The position numbers and the translations under genes are program-made. Below, piece after piece: positions 8,023-21,439 of a DNA stretch of 64,000 bases. This stretch comes from Deltaproteobacteria bacterium. GTDB taxonomy: Bacteria; Desulfobacterota; GWC2-55-46; UBA9637. Location: contig JAUYHF010000004.1 in NCBI GenBank assembly GCA_030690165.1, positions 1-64,000 of the forward strand. The letters are read 5' to 3'. The notes below the pieces were generated by a model that saw nothing but the letters and a program-made list of their open reading frames with translations, made no database searches and was not told the origin of the DNA. Position 1 is the stretch's first letter; every line of letters starts with the position of its first letter.

Positions 8023-9423
8023 ATGCATTCAAAAACAATTATTTTAGGTGTTGTGTTGCTATTCGGGCTTACTGGCTGCGTCATCTATCGTTCAGATACC
8101 GCTTTTCCAGAACCCCGTCCACTTGGGAGAGCTCTCCCCGTATTTCACCCTCCCGCCGAGACGGAAGAAACAGCGCAAAAAGCGATTGAGATAGAAGAGC
8201 TGACCGGTGCCGTCACGCTGCTGCAGGCCCTGGCTCTGGCGTTAATGAGAAACCCGGAGTTGGCGGCCTTCTCGTGGGAAGTCCGCGCCCAGGAAGCGGC
8301 AACACTTCAGGCCGGGCTTCTTCCCAATCCGACGATCGGGGCTGACCTGCAAGACATCGGGGCGACGGACGCCTCAGTCGAAAGCGTCCCACAGCCGCAG
8401 TCGACCCTCCAACTCAGCCAGCTCATCGAGTTGGGAGGAAAGCGCTCTAAAAGAAAAGAAGTCGCTTCCCTCACGCGCGATCTGGCGGGATGGGATTACG
8501 AAACCAAACGGATCTATGTCGCCACCCAGGTTTCTCAGGCATTTACCGCTCTTTTGAGCGCGCAGCAACAATTGGCGCTTACGGAGGAAACGGTACGCCT
8601 GGCGGAGCAGGTTGCGGGAGTGGTTTCTGAAAGGGTGAAGGCAGGAAAGGTTTCCCCCGTGGAAGAGACGAAGGCGAATGTCGCTCTTTCATCCACCCGG
8701 ATAGAGATGGAGCGGGCCAAACGGGAATTGGAGGCCTCTCGTAAACGCCTGGCCGCGACATGGGGAAGCACACACTCCCTTTTCAAGAGGGCGGAAGGGT
8801 ATCTCGGTCCTGTCTACGAGATACCTCCACTTTCGCAATTAGAACAACATCTCTCACAGAATCCGGACCTCGCCAGGTGGGCGGCTGAGATCTCGCAGCG
8901 TAAGGCAGTTATTGACATGGAAAGGTCGAAGGCCATTCCAGACATCACCCTGATGGGGGGATACAGACGATACAACACGACGGATGACAATCTCTTTGTC
9001 TTTGGCCTTTCCATCCCTTTGCCCTTATTTAACTGGAATCAGGGAAACATCCAGGAGGCGCGCTTCCGGCTGACGAGGGCGGAAGAGGAGCGACGGGCTG
9101 CCAAGGTGCGGGTCGCCACAGCACTCGCCGAGGCCTACCGCGCCCTCTCCACGGCATATATAGAGGTTACCTCTTTAGAAGAGACGGTTCTTCCCGGAGC
9201 AAAGACAGCATTTGAGGCGGTGAACGAAGGATATCGCCTGGGGAAATTCGGCCTTTTGGATGTTCTTGACGCGCAGCGGATCTTTTTTGCTTCCCGCGCT
9301 CAATTGCTTCGCGCGTTGACTGACTACCACCATGCCGTGGCCGATGTGGAACGGTTGATTGGGGAAAGGTTGGACGCTGTCCAGAACGCTCCAGAAGAAA
9401 ATAAATTAGGAGTCATAAAATGA
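8023..9423 (+). CDS. czcC: Outer-membrane channel of heavy-metal RND efflux (CzcC-like lipoprotein)
   Basis: This TolC-family protein is the outer-membrane exit of the three-part pump formed with CzcB and CzcA. The start is the ATG at 8023 after GGAGGAT, giving 466 residues. The protein then begins MHSKTIILGVVLLFGLTGC, a lipoprotein signal with lipobox LTGC. Two outer-membrane efflux repeats follow (helical stretches around residues 65-250 and 265-450), with typical motifs such as GLLPNPTIG and VDAL/LLDVLDAQR. GC content is visibly higher than in the flanking genes. The stop overlaps the czcB start (ATGA). Confidence 0.88.
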   Translation: MHSKTIILGVVLLFGLTGCVIYRSDTAFPEPRPLGRALPVFHPPAETEETAQKAIEIEELTGAVTLLQALALALMRNPELAAFSWEVRAQEAATLQAGLLPNPTIGADLQDIGATDASVESVPQPQSTLQLSQLIELGGKRSKRKEVASLTRDLAGWDYETKRIYVATQVSQAFTALLSAQQQLALTEETVRLAEQVAGVVSERVKAGKVSPVEETKANVALSSTRIEMERAKRELEASRKRLAATWGSTHSLFKRAEGYLGPVYEIPPLSQLEQHLSQNPDLARWAAEISQRKAVIDMERSKAIPDITLMGGYRRYNTTDDNLFVFGLSIPLPLFNWNQGNIQEARFRLTRAEEERRAAKVRVATALAEAYRALSTAYIEVTSLEETVLPGAKTAFEAVNEGYRLGKFGLLDVLDAQRIFFASRAQLLRALTDYHHAVADVERLIGERLDAVQNAPEENKLGVIK

Positions 9424-10928
9424 AAAATAAAAATGCAATACCGGTCATCGCTGTCCTATTGGTGGGGATCGTCATGGCATTCCTCACGTTGCGCACAGAC
9501 AAAAACTCGATGGAGAGAAATACTCAGGAGAATGAAGGCTCTGAAAAGAAGGCGGCCGATGTGGTGAAAGGGCCTCACGGAGGAAGACTCCTCTCCAAGG
9601 ACGGTTTTCAGGTTGAGGTCACGATTTACGAAAAGGGGGTTCCGCCGCAGTTTCGGGTCTATCTCTTTGAGAAGGGAAAGCCGTTTGATCCGAATGAGGT
9701 GAAACTCAATATCGCGCTGCACCGGCTGGGGGGAAAGGTCGATGAGATTAGCTTCCAAAAAGAGGGAGATTATCTCCGGGGAGATAAGGTGGTCGAAGAG
9801 CTGCACTCATTCGATGTGAGGGTCGCTGCAGAGTGGAAGGGGCAGTCCTACCAATGGGAATACTCCCAGGTCGAAGGAAGAGTGGAAATGGCCCCCGAAG
9901 CGGCGGCGGCCGCCGGAATTGAGATTCAGACCGCCGGACCGATCCGGATGAAAATGATTCTGGAGCTTCCCGGCAAGATAGGGCTCAACAAAAATAAGGT
10001 GGCGCATGTCGTCCCCAGACTATCGGGAGTTGTCACAGAGATACGGAAGAACTTGGGAGATCAAGTCAAGAAGTGGGAGGTCATCGCTGTTCTCAATAGT
10101 CGGGAGTTGGCCGATTTAAAGAGCGCTTATCTATCCTCGGCAAAACGAGTGGAACTGGCCAAAGCGAACTTTGAACGGGAGGAGAGCCTTTTTAAAAAGA
10201 AGATCTCCCCTGAGCAGGATTTTCTTGCCAGCAAGCAAGGATTGGCCGAGACAGAGATCGAGTCACAAGCGGCTATCCAAAGATTGCTCGCCTTAGGTCT
10301 TTCCAAGGCGGACATGGAGAACATCTCAAAAATGACGGAAGGAAACCTGGCCCGCTACGAATTGCGGGCGCCGTTTAACGGGATGATTGTCGAAAAGCAG
10401 GTTGCCGTCGGCGAGGCGATCAAGGAGGACGCCGACATCTTTGTCATTGCCGACCTCTCTACGCTTTGGGGGGAAATTACGGTCTATGCCAAAGATCTTC
10501 GTGTCGTCCGCCTGGGTCAGAAAGCAACGGTGAGGTCGAAAGAATTGGGCTTGGAAGCCACAGGCAATCTCTCGTATCTGGGGTCCATGGTCGGCGAACA
10601 GACCCGTGCTGCCACGGCCCATGTCGACATCCCGAATCCCAAAGGGCTCTGGCGTCCTGGTCTTTTCGTCACGGTCGAGCTGTTTCAGGAAGAGGCGCCA
10701 GTGCCGGTCGCTGTGTCGGCCGACGCAATCCAGACCTTCCGGGACTGGAATGTCGTATTCGTCCAATACGGCAATCAGTTTGAAGCGCGTCCATTGGAGC
10801 TGGGGCGAAGCGATGGAAAATGGGTGGAAGTCCTCTCCGGTCTCTCGCCCGGAGAGAAATATGCCGCGAAGAACAGCTTTGTGTTGAAGGCCGATCTCGG
10901 CAAGACGGGGGCCACGCACGATCATTAA
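9420..10928 (+). CDS. czcB: Periplasmic adaptor of heavy-metal RND efflux (CzcB-like)
   Basis: This membrane-fusion protein bridges CzcA and CzcC in the periplasm. An N-terminal membrane anchor (residues 8-24) is followed by an acidic linker and a GPHGGRLL domain with EVTIYEKGVPPQFRVY (about residues 50-150), typical of CzcB proteins and thought to bind or sense metal. Next come the lipoyl and hairpin domains (VVPRLSGVVTEI, then a coiled coil at about 235-300 and RAPFNGMIVEKQVAVGE) and the beta-barrel region. The 502-residue length suits CzcB-type adaptors. The ATG overlaps the czcC TGA. The C-terminus HDH is His-containing. Confidence 0.9.
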   Translation: MKNKNAIPVIAVLLVGIVMAFLTLRTDKNSMERNTQENEGSEKKAADVVKGPHGGRLLSKDGFQVEVTIYEKGVPPQFRVYLFEKGKPFDPNEVKLNIALHRLGGKVDEISFQKEGDYLRGDKVVEELHSFDVRVAAEWKGQSYQWEYSQVEGRVEMAPEAAAAAGIEIQTAGPIRMKMILELPGKIGLNKNKVAHVVPRLSGVVTEIRKNLGDQVKKWEVIAVLNSRELADLKSAYLSSAKRVELAKANFEREESLFKKKISPEQDFLASKQGLAETEIESQAAIQRLLALGLSKADMENISKMTEGNLARYELRAPFNGMIVEKQVAVGEAIKEDADIFVIADLSTLWGEITVYAKDLRVVRLGQKATVRSKELGLEATGNLSYLGSMVGEQTRAATAHVDIPNPKGLWRPGLFVTVELFQEEAPVPVAVSADAIQTFRDWNVVFVQYGNQFEARPLELGRSDGKWVEVLSGLSPGEKYAAKNSFVLKADLGKTGATHDH

Positions 10929-10989
10929 AAGACGAAGGCCGGGACCAAGGGTCAGATGCCAGAGAAAAAAATAAAAGGAGGATAACGGG

Positions 10990-14564
<3,575 letters not shown>

Positions 14565-14604
14565 ACCTTTGCCCCGGCTATTACATGAGGAGGGAATAGA
14601 AGAA

Positions 14605-14775
14605 TGGACACATTGCTTCCAGATTATGCTGAAAGATGAATTGGTGGATAAGGTTGTTGAGACTATCACAAAGACAGCCCACACCGGAAATCCAGGGGAT
14701 GGGAAGGTCTTTGTCTACGATATAGAAAAGGCTGTCAGAATAAAAACCTTTGAACATGGAGAGGAGGCGATTTAA
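14605..14775 (+). pseudogene. C-terminal fragment of a second PII-like gene
   Basis: The frame open here reads a C-terminal half of a PII protein: a strand THCFQIMLKDELVDKVVETI, then KTAHTGNPGDGKVFVYDIEKAVRI. Unlike the complete PII-like gene at 10990, this copy keeps the classical GDGK. The N-terminal half with the T-loop is missing. A well-placed ATG at 14604 with AGGAGG upstream is in a different frame and stops after eleven codons. I read this as a decayed or truncated paralogue at the island's edge. Its end overlaps the ribosome-binding site of the next gene, so it may still be translated from an internal start such as ATG 14626. Confidence 0.55.
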
Positions 14776-15306
14776 ATGAAAAAGATATCTAAGTTTCTAT
14801 GTTGCTTATCTGTTGCAGTTATTTTTACAGGATGCTACAAGCATACGCCGAAAGAGATAGCAGCGCTGGCAGATGTCAAAGAGGTCGCTTTAGACATGGC
14901 ATCACTCTCCAAAGAAGAAGTAGATGTCATCATAATAACCCACGTTAAGAAACGGCAAACAAAAGATTCATATACCTTTACCTTTTTTGTAGATGGGAAG
15001 GAAATCAAGGAATCGGTCAAAGGTGAAAAGGAAAAAGAATCCAACCTTGCTGAGGAAAGAGGCGAAGGGATTCATTATACGTTAATAAAAAGACTGCGGG
15101 TTAAACCCGGTGTTCACGAGATAGCTCTAAAATCAGAGGAAGGGCATAGTTCTAAAATTGAAAGAGAGCTAATAGGGGGAAAAACTTATACTGTGCGGTT
15201 TGATCCGATATATGGCCCCGCGAAGTTCGGCCGTCCAAAGAATTTTTGGGAGGGGGTGATAGATTTCGAAGCATCTTTCGAGATAGGAAATCACTTAAGG
15301 GAATAA
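14776..15306 (+). CDS. Predicted lipoprotein of unknown function
   Basis: The 176-residue protein begins MKKISKFLCCLSVAVIFTGC, a lipoprotein signal with lipobox FTGC. The mature part is charged and rich in Lys and Glu, with beta-strand-like stretches such as YTFTFFVDGKEI and HEIALKSEEGH, then ERELIGGKTYTVRFD. I do not recognise a family. It starts directly after the PII fragment's stop behind GAGGAGG. Its AT-leaning composition matches the chromosome rather than the efflux island, so the island probably ends just before it. Confidence 0.7.
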   Translation: MKKISKFLCCLSVAVIFTGCYKHTPKEIAALADVKEVALDMASLSKEEVDVIIITHVKKRQTKDSYTFTFFVDGKEIKESVKGEKEKESNLAEERGEGIHYTLIKRLRVKPGVHEIALKSEEGHSSKIERELIGGKTYTVRFDPIYGPAKFGRPKNFWEGVIDFEASFEIGNHLRE

Positions 15307-15530
15307 GAATTTCGTTCAAATCTCGGAACCATTTGCAACATTTGTCATAACAGTGTATGATTATAAACCTAAGCTTAATCCTCTTTATTTGCCAATGGTC
15401 TTGGCATGGTTTGTGGTTGATTCTCATCACCATTATAGAGATAAGATTTAGGATATTTCAATTCGTAATTTGAACACAAGTAATATCAAGCAGTTTTAAA
15501 ACTGCTCACCAAATAAAAAAAGGGGATACA

Positions 15531-16862
15531 ATGACAACATTAATATCATTTTTGGTGGTTCTCGGCATTTTAGTCTTTATCCACGAGCTTGGCCATTTTA
15601 TTATGGCAAAGCTTTCAGGGGTGGGGGTATTGAAATTCTCTCTCGGGTTCGGGCCCAAAATAATCGGCATAAAACGAGGTGAGACAGAATATCTTATTTC
15701 CGCGCTTCCGCTCGGCGGTTATGTAAAAATGGTCGGCGAATCAACCGATGAAGAGGTCAGCCAAGAGGATAATGAAAAATCATTTGCCAATAAGCCTCTT
15801 TCAAAAAAGGCGGCAATAGTAGTAGCAGGGCCGATAATGAATCTTGTTTTGGCGTTTGCGCTTCTGCCGCTTATATACCTCATCGGAATTCAAATACCCG
15901 CATATTTAGATAAAGAGCCGATAATCGGCTATGTTGTAAAGGGTGAAATTGCTGATAAGGCAGGCTTAAAAAAAGGAGATATAATACTATCTATTGATGA
16001 CGAATCAATAAAAAACTGGGAAGAGTTGAATACTGCCATTATATCTAATCCGAATAGATCCCTCAAACTCAAGATTAAAAGGGATGGGGCGTTAAAAGAG
16101 ATACTATTTACACCTGAGGCGTCTTCCCGGACAGGTGGAGGGATTGCAGGATTTCTCCCTCCCGTGATCCCTGCGGTAGGCGGTCTGAATAAGGGATTGC
16201 CTGCTGAAAAGGCAGGGCTTAAGATCGGCGACACAATCCTCGCTGTAAATGGAGTAAAGATAGACCACTGGATAGAACTTCAGCAGGCCATTCAAAATAA
16301 AAAGGCAGAAGAAAAGTTGCTGCTGATAAAAAGAGGAAATGAAACTTTTACCGTCGGCATTAAACCTGAGTTGAATGAGGATATAAAGGCATATGTCATA
16401 GGCATATCGCCTCTTCAGGAGACGATTACACGACGTTATGGTCCGGTAGGGGCAGTAATAGAAGGAACAAAAAAGATGGGAGAGCTGACCATTATGACCT
16501 TTGTGATTATAAAAAAGCTCTTTATAGGAGAGATATCTATCAAGACCCTTGGCGGACCTTTGATGATTGCCCAGGTGGCCGGCCAGGCCGCAGAATCAGG
16601 TCTGACAGCGCTTCTCTCGCTTACGGCCTTCCTGAGTCTCCAGTTGGGCATATTAAACCTTTTACCAATACCTGTCTTAGACGGCGGTTTTTTTGTATTC
16701 TTTGGCATAGAGGCTTTAAGGGGTAAACCGCTTAGCGAAAAGGTCATGACTATTGTCCAGAATATAGGCATCGGTCTCTTGGTTTTATTGATGGTATTTG
16801 TAACATATAATGATGTGATGCGGCTTGATATAATCGGATTTCTGCGCAGATTGATAAATTGA
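15531..16862 (+). CDS. rseP: RIP zinc metalloprotease RseP
   Basis: This inner-membrane site-2 protease cuts transmembrane segments of anti-sigma factors and clears signal-peptide remnants. The first helix carries the zinc motif HELGH. Two PDZ domains follow (VKGEIADKAGLKKGDIILSI and KGLPAEKAGLKIGDTILAVNG), and the C-terminal membrane segment has LNLLPIPVLDGG, which provides the third zinc ligand. The 443-residue length is typical. The ATG at 15531 follows AAGGGG. tsaB starts within its stop codon region. In many genomes rseP directly follows dxr; here the metal island appears to have split that pair. Confidence 0.94.
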   Translation: MTTLISFLVVLGILVFIHELGHFIMAKLSGVGVLKFSLGFGPKIIGIKRGETEYLISALPLGGYVKMVGESTDEEVSQEDNEKSFANKPLSKKAAIVVAGPIMNLVLAFALLPLIYLIGIQIPAYLDKEPIIGYVVKGEIADKAGLKKGDIILSIDDESIKNWEELNTAIISNPNRSLKLKIKRDGALKEILFTPEASSRTGGGIAGFLPPVIPAVGGLNKGLPAEKAGLKIGDTILAVNGVKIDHWIELQQAIQNKKAEEKLLLIKRGNETFTVGIKPELNEDIKAYVIGISPLQETITRRYGPVGAVIEGTKKMGELTIMTFVIIKKLFIGEISIKTLGGPLMIAQVAGQAAESGLTALLSLTAFLSLQLGILNLLPIPVLDGGFFVFFGIEALRGKPLSEKVMTIVQNIGIGLLVLLMVFVTYNDVMRLDIIGFLRRLIN

Positions 16863-17656
16863 AGATACTTGCTATAGATACATCCGCATCATCGGGAAGC
16901 ATCGCGCTGCTTGAGGATGACCAAGTTATTGCTGAATTAACAACCTGCACCCAAAAGACCCATGTGGAGAGACTGCTGCCTTTGATAAAGACCCTTCTCA
17001 GCAGTATCAACACAAAGATAGAAGATGTAGATGGTTTTGCGCTGACTATCGGCCCGGGTTCTTTTACAGGACTGCGGATCGGGCTTGCTGCCATAAAGGG
17101 GCTTGCATGGAGTTTAAATAAACCTGTTGTTGGGGTTTCAACATTAGAAGCCCTTGCAATGAATATCCCGTATTCTGATAAACCAATTTGCCCTATATTA
17201 GATGCGAGAAAAAAAGAGGTTTACGCAGGGATTTACAAGTTTCAGGATGCAAATCAACCCCACCCTCACCTTACTCCTCTCCCTGATGGAGAGGAGAATA
17301 TTTTACCCCCTCCCCTTCAAGGGGAGGGTAGGGGTGGGGATGGGGTAAGGAAGGCATTTTCGGAGCAAAATCTTGAAACATATAACTTACAATATGCAAC
17401 TTGTTTTATGCCTGATACAGCAATAAGCCCTGATGTCCTTATAAAGATGGTAAAAGAACCTACAATATTTCTTGGCAACGGCATAAAGGTATACGGAGAT
17501 GTTATTAAAGATGCCTTAAAGGATTTGGCAATATTTGCCCCCCCTCATCTCTGGTCAATAAGGGCATTAAACATTGGTTTGCTTGCATGGAAGAGGTTTA
17601 AGAAAGGAGATGCCGGCATCCCTGAAAAGATAAACTTGAATTATCTGAGGCCTTAG
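16859..17656 (+). CDS. tsaB: tRNA threonylcarbamoyladenosine modification protein TsaB
   Basis: TsaB is the scaffold partner of TsaD in making t6A at position 37 of ANN-decoding tRNAs. The ASKHA-type N-terminus reads KILAIDTSASSGSIALL, with THVERLLPLI and GPGSFTGLRIGLAAIKGLAW. The TTG start at 16859 overlaps the rseP stop. At 265 residues it is about 30 longer than usual. The excess maps to about residues 133-164, encoded by a palindromic C/G-rich repeat (17257-17347) that is read in frame as HPHLTPLPDGEE and PPPLQGEGRGGDG. The downstream part (YNLQYATCFMPDTAISPDVL) resumes normal TsaB sequence. Confidence 0.88.
   Translation: MKILAIDTSASSGSIALLEDDQVIAELTTCTQKTHVERLLPLIKTLLSSINTKIEDVDGFALTIGPGSFTGLRIGLAAIKGLAWSLNKPVVGVSTLEALAMNIPYSDKPICPILDARKKEVYAGIYKFQDANQPHPHLTPLPDGEENILPPPLQGEGRGGDGVRKAFSEQNLETYNLQYATCFMPDTAISPDVLIKMVKEPTIFLGNGIKVYGDVIKDALKDLAIFAPPHLWSIRALNIGLLAWKRFKKGDAGIPEKINLNYLRP
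17257..17347 (+). repeat. Palindromic repeat element inside tsaB
   Basis: Two internal hairpins (CTCCTCTCC/GGAGAGGAG at about 17274-17296, and CCCTCCCCTT/AAGGGGAGGG at 17308-17327) are flanked by outer C-rich and G-rich arms. It is read through in frame. A related sequence lies at 47906-47941. Confidence 0.75.
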
Positions 17657-17671
17657 GAGGCAGAGATTAAA

Positions 17672-17700
17672 TTGACAAGATAGGAATGTTGTAATAATAT
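17672..17700 (+). promoter_or_regulatory. Sigma-70 type promoter before the DUF465 gene
   Basis: TTGACA (17672-17677), a 17-nt spacer and TAATAT (17695-17700) stand 39 nt upstream of the start codon at 17739. This is the best promoter-like sequence in the gap. Confidence 0.6.
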
Positions 17701-17738
17701 CTATCATTGTAATCTAAAATAAAAAGGAGGCCATTCTT

Positions 17739-17963
17739 ATGAACGAATCAGGCGGAAACTTTTTAAAGGGATTACTTGAAGGAGATTCAGAATTTAGAAG
17801 GATTTACGAGGCTCATAGAAACTATGAAAAAAGGGCTGCAAAGCTCAGCAAGAAAATTTATCTAACAGCAGCAGAAGAGGTTGAAGAAAAAAGGCTTAAG
17901 AAGATGAAATTGACGCAGAAGGACAGGATGGAAGAGATAGTTTTAAGGTATCCGGATAGATAG
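17739..17963 (+). CDS. DUF465 (YdcH-like) small protein
   Basis: A 74-residue charged, mostly helical protein with the pattern of DUF465/YdcH: FRRIYEAHRNYEKRAAKLSKK, then VEEKRLKKMKLTQKDRMEEIVLRY. Family members are small, predicted coiled-coil proteins of unknown function. It has a strong ribosome-binding site (AAGGAGG) and its own promoter, and precedes ilvD by 77 nt without obvious coupling. Confidence 0.8.
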   Translation: MNESGGNFLKGLLEGDSEFRRIYEAHRNYEKRAAKLSKKIYLTAAEEVEEKRLKKMKLTQKDRMEEIVLRYPDR

Positions 17964-18040
17964 TTCGCAGTTCGTAGTTACACATCCCTGCCCCTCTCAA
18001 GAAGGGATTAACATGTCTAAAGACCTGTTTCTATAAATAT

Positions 18041-19693
18041 ATGCGAAGCGACAGAATAAAAAAAGGGCTTGAAAGGGTTCCACACAGGGCGCTCCTTTAC
18101 GCAACCGGTCTTACAAAAGAGGAGATGGAGAGGCCATTTATCGGCATTGCCACATCTTTTAACGACCTTGTGCCGGGACATATCGGTATGAGAACCCTCG
18201 AAAGGTTTATTGAAAAAGGCGTGCATACAGGCGGCGGCCATTCATTCTTTTTCGGTGTGCCTGCTATATGCGACGGTATTGCAATGGGGCATACAGGCAT
18301 GCACTATTCCCTGCCGAGCAGAGAACTTATTGCCGACATGATTGAGTCTGTTACAATGGCGCATGCCCTTGACGGACTTGTGCTCCTTACAAATTGCGAT
18401 AAGGTTACCCCCGGTATGCTCATGGCTGCTGCGCGGCTTGATGTGCCTTCAATAATTGTTACAGCAGGGCCGATGCATACAGGCGTGTATAAGATGAAGC
18501 GCCGCTCGTTTGTCCGCGATACATATGAGGCAATAGGCAGGTTTAAAAACAAAGAGATAACAGAGGAAGAGCTTTCTGACCTTGAGGTCTGCGCATGCCC
18601 CGGCGGAGGCTCATGCCAGGGGATGTATACTGCAAATACAATGGCATGTGTTACGGAAGCGCTCGGTATGTCCCTGGCCGGGTGCGCAACCGGTCTTGAA
18701 GGCTCTGCGGATAAGAGGCGGATTGCGTTTGATTCCGGTGTGCGGATAGTGGGCATGGTAGAGGAAGATTTGACACCCAGAAAGATTATGACAAAGGATG
18801 CGTTTGAGAATGCTATTCGGATTGACATGGCGCTTGGCGGCTCAACAAATACAGCGCTGCATATCCCGGCCATTGCACATGAGGCAGGGATAGAACTGCC
18901 ACTTGAACTGTTTGACATGATAAGCAGAGAGACGCCCAATATCGTTAAATTGGAGCCAGCAGGTGACTATTTTATGGAGGACTTAGAATACGCAGGCGGA
19001 ATTCCTGCTGTTATGAGCAGGCTGAAAAATTCTTTGAAAGATACTATAACTGTCTCCAAAAAAACTATAAAAGAGATTGCCTCCCGCGCCAGGGTTATTG
19101 ACAGCGATGTGATAAGGACAATGGAAAATGCATATTATAAAGAAGGCGGTATAGCGGTTTTAAAAGGTAATTTGTCCCCCAATGGCTGTATTGTAAAGCA
19201 GACCGCGGTAAATGAAAAGGCAAAACATTTCATAGGCAAGGCAAGGTGTTTTGATTCCGAAGAGGCCTGCATGCAAGCGATACTAAATGGAAAGGTAAAG
19301 GCAGGCGATGTTGTTGTTGTGAGATATGAGGGCCCAAAAGGCGGGCCCGGCATGAGAGAGATGCTTGCGCCCACAGCAACAATAACAGGCATGGGCATGG
19401 CAGACAAGGTTGCGCTTATAACTGATGGCAGATTTTCCGGAGGCACACGTGGTCCCTGCATAGGTCATATATCGCCTGAGGCAATGGAGGGCGGGCTAAT
19501 AGCGTTTATTCAGGATGGCGATGAGATAGAGATAGATATTCCAAACAGAAAGATAGACTTGAGGGTTGAGAATAGTGAGTTGAATAAAAGAAAAGCAAAC
19601 TGGAAGCCACCTGAACCAAAGATTAAAAAAGGCTGGCTTGCAAGATATGCAAAGATTGTAACATCTGCAAATACAGGGGCTGTGGTGAAATAA
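18041..19693 (+). CDS. ilvD: Dihydroxy-acid dehydratase
   Basis: IlvD dehydrates dihydroxy acids to 2-keto acids in valine and isoleucine synthesis, using an iron-sulfur cluster. Cluster and metal residues sit in [27 protein letters not shown] and the conserved GGSTNTALH segment. The C-terminal part has [12 protein letters not shown] and [21 protein letters not shown]. The 550-residue length is normal for the bacterial/archaeal short form. The ATG at 18041 has no clear Shine-Dalgarno. It heads the branched-chain amino acid run, and I saw no leader peptide or T-box upstream. Confidence 0.95.
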   Translation: MRSDRIKKGLERVPHRALLYATGLTKEEMERPFIGIATSFNDLVPGHIGMRTLERFIEKGVHTGGGHSFFFGVPAICDGIAMGHTGMHYSLPSRELIADMIESVTMAHALDGLVLLTNCDKVTPGMLMAAARLDVPSIIVTAGPMHTGVYKMKRRSFVRDTYEAIGRFKNKEITEEELSDLEVCACPGGGSCQGMYTANTMACVTEALGMSLAGCATGLEGSADKRRIAFDSGVRIVGMVEEDLTPRKIMTKDAFENAIRIDMALGGSTNTALHIPAIAHEAGIELPLELFDMISRETPNIVKLEPAGDYFMEDLEYAGGIPAVMSRLKNSLKDTITVSKKTIKEIASRARVIDSDVIRTMENAYYKEGGIAVLKGNLSPNGCIVKQTAVNEKAKHFIGKARCFDSEEACMQAILNGKVKAGDVVVVRYEGPKGGPGMREMLAPTATITGMGMADKVALITDGRFSGGTRGPCIGHISPEAMEGGLIAFIQDGDEIEIDIPNRKIDLRVENSELNKRKANWKPPEPKIKKGWLARYAKIVTSANTGAVVK

Positions 19694-19723
19694 AAATATA
19701 TCTTTGTAACTATAAGAGTCGTT

Positions 19724-21424
19724 ATGAAAAAAACAGGCGCGCAAATATTCATTGAAAGCCTTTTAAAAGAAGGGGTGGATACCATCTTCGGTTATCCGGG
19801 CGGCGCTGTATTGCCTGTATATGATGCGCTTTATGGCGTAACTGCCTTGAAGCATATATTAGTGCGCCATGAGCAGGGCGCTGTTCACATGGCAGACGGC
19901 TATGCAAGGGCATCAGGAAAACCGGGGGTTGTTTTGGTTACCTCTGGTCCTGGCGCAACGAATACTGTGACAGGGATTGCAACGGCATATATGGATTCTA
20001 TTCCCATTGTTGTCTTTACAGGGCAGGTGCCCACTCCACTTATCGGCAACGATGCCTTTCAGGAGGCGGATATTGTGGGCATCACAAGGCCATGCACAAA
20101 ACACAATTATCTGGTTAAGGATGTGAGAGATCTGGCAAAGATTATCAAAGAGGCATTTTATATAGCCGCAACAGGCAGGCCAGGGCCTGTGCTTGTTGAT
20201 ATGCCGAAAGATGTGCTTAGCGCGTCGTGTGAATTTAAGTATCCGGAAAAGGTCGAGCTGAAAAATTATCAACCGACTTACAAAGGACATCCGGGACAGA
20301 TCAAGAAAGCCGTTGAGATAATCCTCAAGGCAAAGCGGCCTGTGCTATACACTGGCGGCGGAGTTATCTTATCGGATGCGACAGATGAACTGAAAACACT
20401 TGCAGAGAAGCTGCATATTCCGGTTACCAATACGCTTATGGGTCTCGGCGGGTTTCCCGGCACACATCCGTTATTTCTGGGCATGCTTGGCATGCACGGG
20501 ACATATGTCGCAAACATGGCTGTCACAAACACGGACTGTCTCATCGCTGTCGGAGCCAGGTTTGATGACAGGGTTACCGGAAAGATAGATGAATTTGCGC
20601 CGTATGCAAAGATAATCCATATTGACATTGACCCGACATCTATCAGCAAAAATGTCAGGGTGGATGTGCCGATTGTCGGCGATGTAAAATCGGTTCTCAG
20701 GGATATAATTAAGGCGCTGGACGAAACAAAGGGACACCATGCCCACAAACAGACATTATCGGAATGGCATGACCAGATAAAAAAATGGGCGGAGACCCAT
20801 AAACTTTCTTACAAACTGAATGAGAAAAAGATAAAACCCCAGTATGTCATAGAAAGGATTTATGAGCTGACAAAGGGCAAGGCTATTATCACAACAGAGG
20901 TGGGACAGAACCAGATGTGGGCGGCGCAGTTTTATAAATTTGACAGACCGAGAACATTTCTGACATCAGGCGGCCTTGGCACCATGGGTTTTGGCTTCCC
21001 TGCCGCTATCGGCGCTCAACTTGCATTTCCCGATAAGATTATTATTGACATTGCAGGCGATGGCAGTATACAGATGAATATTCAGGAGCTTGCAACAGCG
21101 GTTCAATACAAACTGCCGGTCAAGGTGGCAATACTCAATAATAGATTCCTTGGCATGGTCAGACAGTGGCAGGAGTTTTTCTATGAGAAGAGATATTCCT
21201 ACACCTGCATGAATGATGTCGCCCCTGATTTTGTCAAAGTGGCAGAGGCATACGGCGCTGTCGGACTCAGGGCAACTAAACCAAATGAGGTGGATGCTGT
21301 TGTAAAAGAGGCGCTTGCTGTAAAGAACAAGCCTGTGTTCATGGACTTTCAGGTTGACAGCGAAGAAAATGTCTATCCAATGGTTCCAGCAGGGCAGCCG
21401 TTGAATAAAATGCTGTTGGTGTGA
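19724..21424 (+). CDS. ilvB: Acetolactate synthase large subunit
   Basis: This thiamine-diphosphate enzyme makes acetolactate or acetohydroxybutyrate from pyruvate at the start of branched-chain amino acid synthesis. The N-terminal domain has [14 protein letters not shown] with the catalytic Glu in [16 protein letters not shown]. The C-terminal ThDP-Mg motif runs [12 protein letters not shown] to AILNN. FAD-domain elements lie between them. The length is 566 residues. The small regulatory subunit ilvN follows 15 nt later. Confidence 0.95.
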   Translation: MKKTGAQIFIESLLKEGVDTIFGYPGGAVLPVYDALYGVTALKHILVRHEQGAVHMADGYARASGKPGVVLVTSGPGATNTVTGIATAYMDSIPIVVFTGQVPTPLIGNDAFQEADIVGITRPCTKHNYLVKDVRDLAKIIKEAFYIAATGRPGPVLVDMPKDVLSASCEFKYPEKVELKNYQPTYKGHPGQIKKAVEIILKAKRPVLYTGGGVILSDATDELKTLAEKLHIPVTNTLMGLGGFPGTHPLFLGMLGMHGTYVANMAVTNTDCLIAVGARFDDRVTGKIDEFAPYAKIIHIDIDPTSISKNVRVDVPIVGDVKSVLRDIIKALDETKGHHAHKQTLSEWHDQIKKWAETHKLSYKLNEKKIKPQYVIERIYELTKGKAIITTEVGQNQMWAAQFYKFDRPRTFLTSGGLGTMGFGFPAAIGAQLAFPDKIIIDIAGDGSIQMNIQELATAVQYKLPVKVAILNNRFLGMVRQWQEFFYEKRYSYTCMNDVAPDFVKVAEAYGAVGLRATKPNEVDAVVKEALAVKNKPVFMDFQVDSEENVYPMVPAGQPLNKMLLV

Positions 21425-21439
21425 GAGGTAAATAAATAT

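Noticed and set aside
7923-8189. Open frame of 88 codons overlapping the start of czcC
   Set aside because: It is out of frame with the clear czcC lipoprotein start and has no recognisable domain.
15311-15451. A 47-codon open stretch after the lipoprotein gene, reading like a membrane segment and a His-rich end
   Set aside because: No start codon or ribosome-binding site in frame and no family recognised. It may be a remnant, but the evidence is too thin.
17964-18040. T-box or leader-peptide attenuator before ilvD
   Set aside because: The 77-nt gap is too short for a T-box, and no peptide rich in Leu, Val or Ile codons precedes a terminator.
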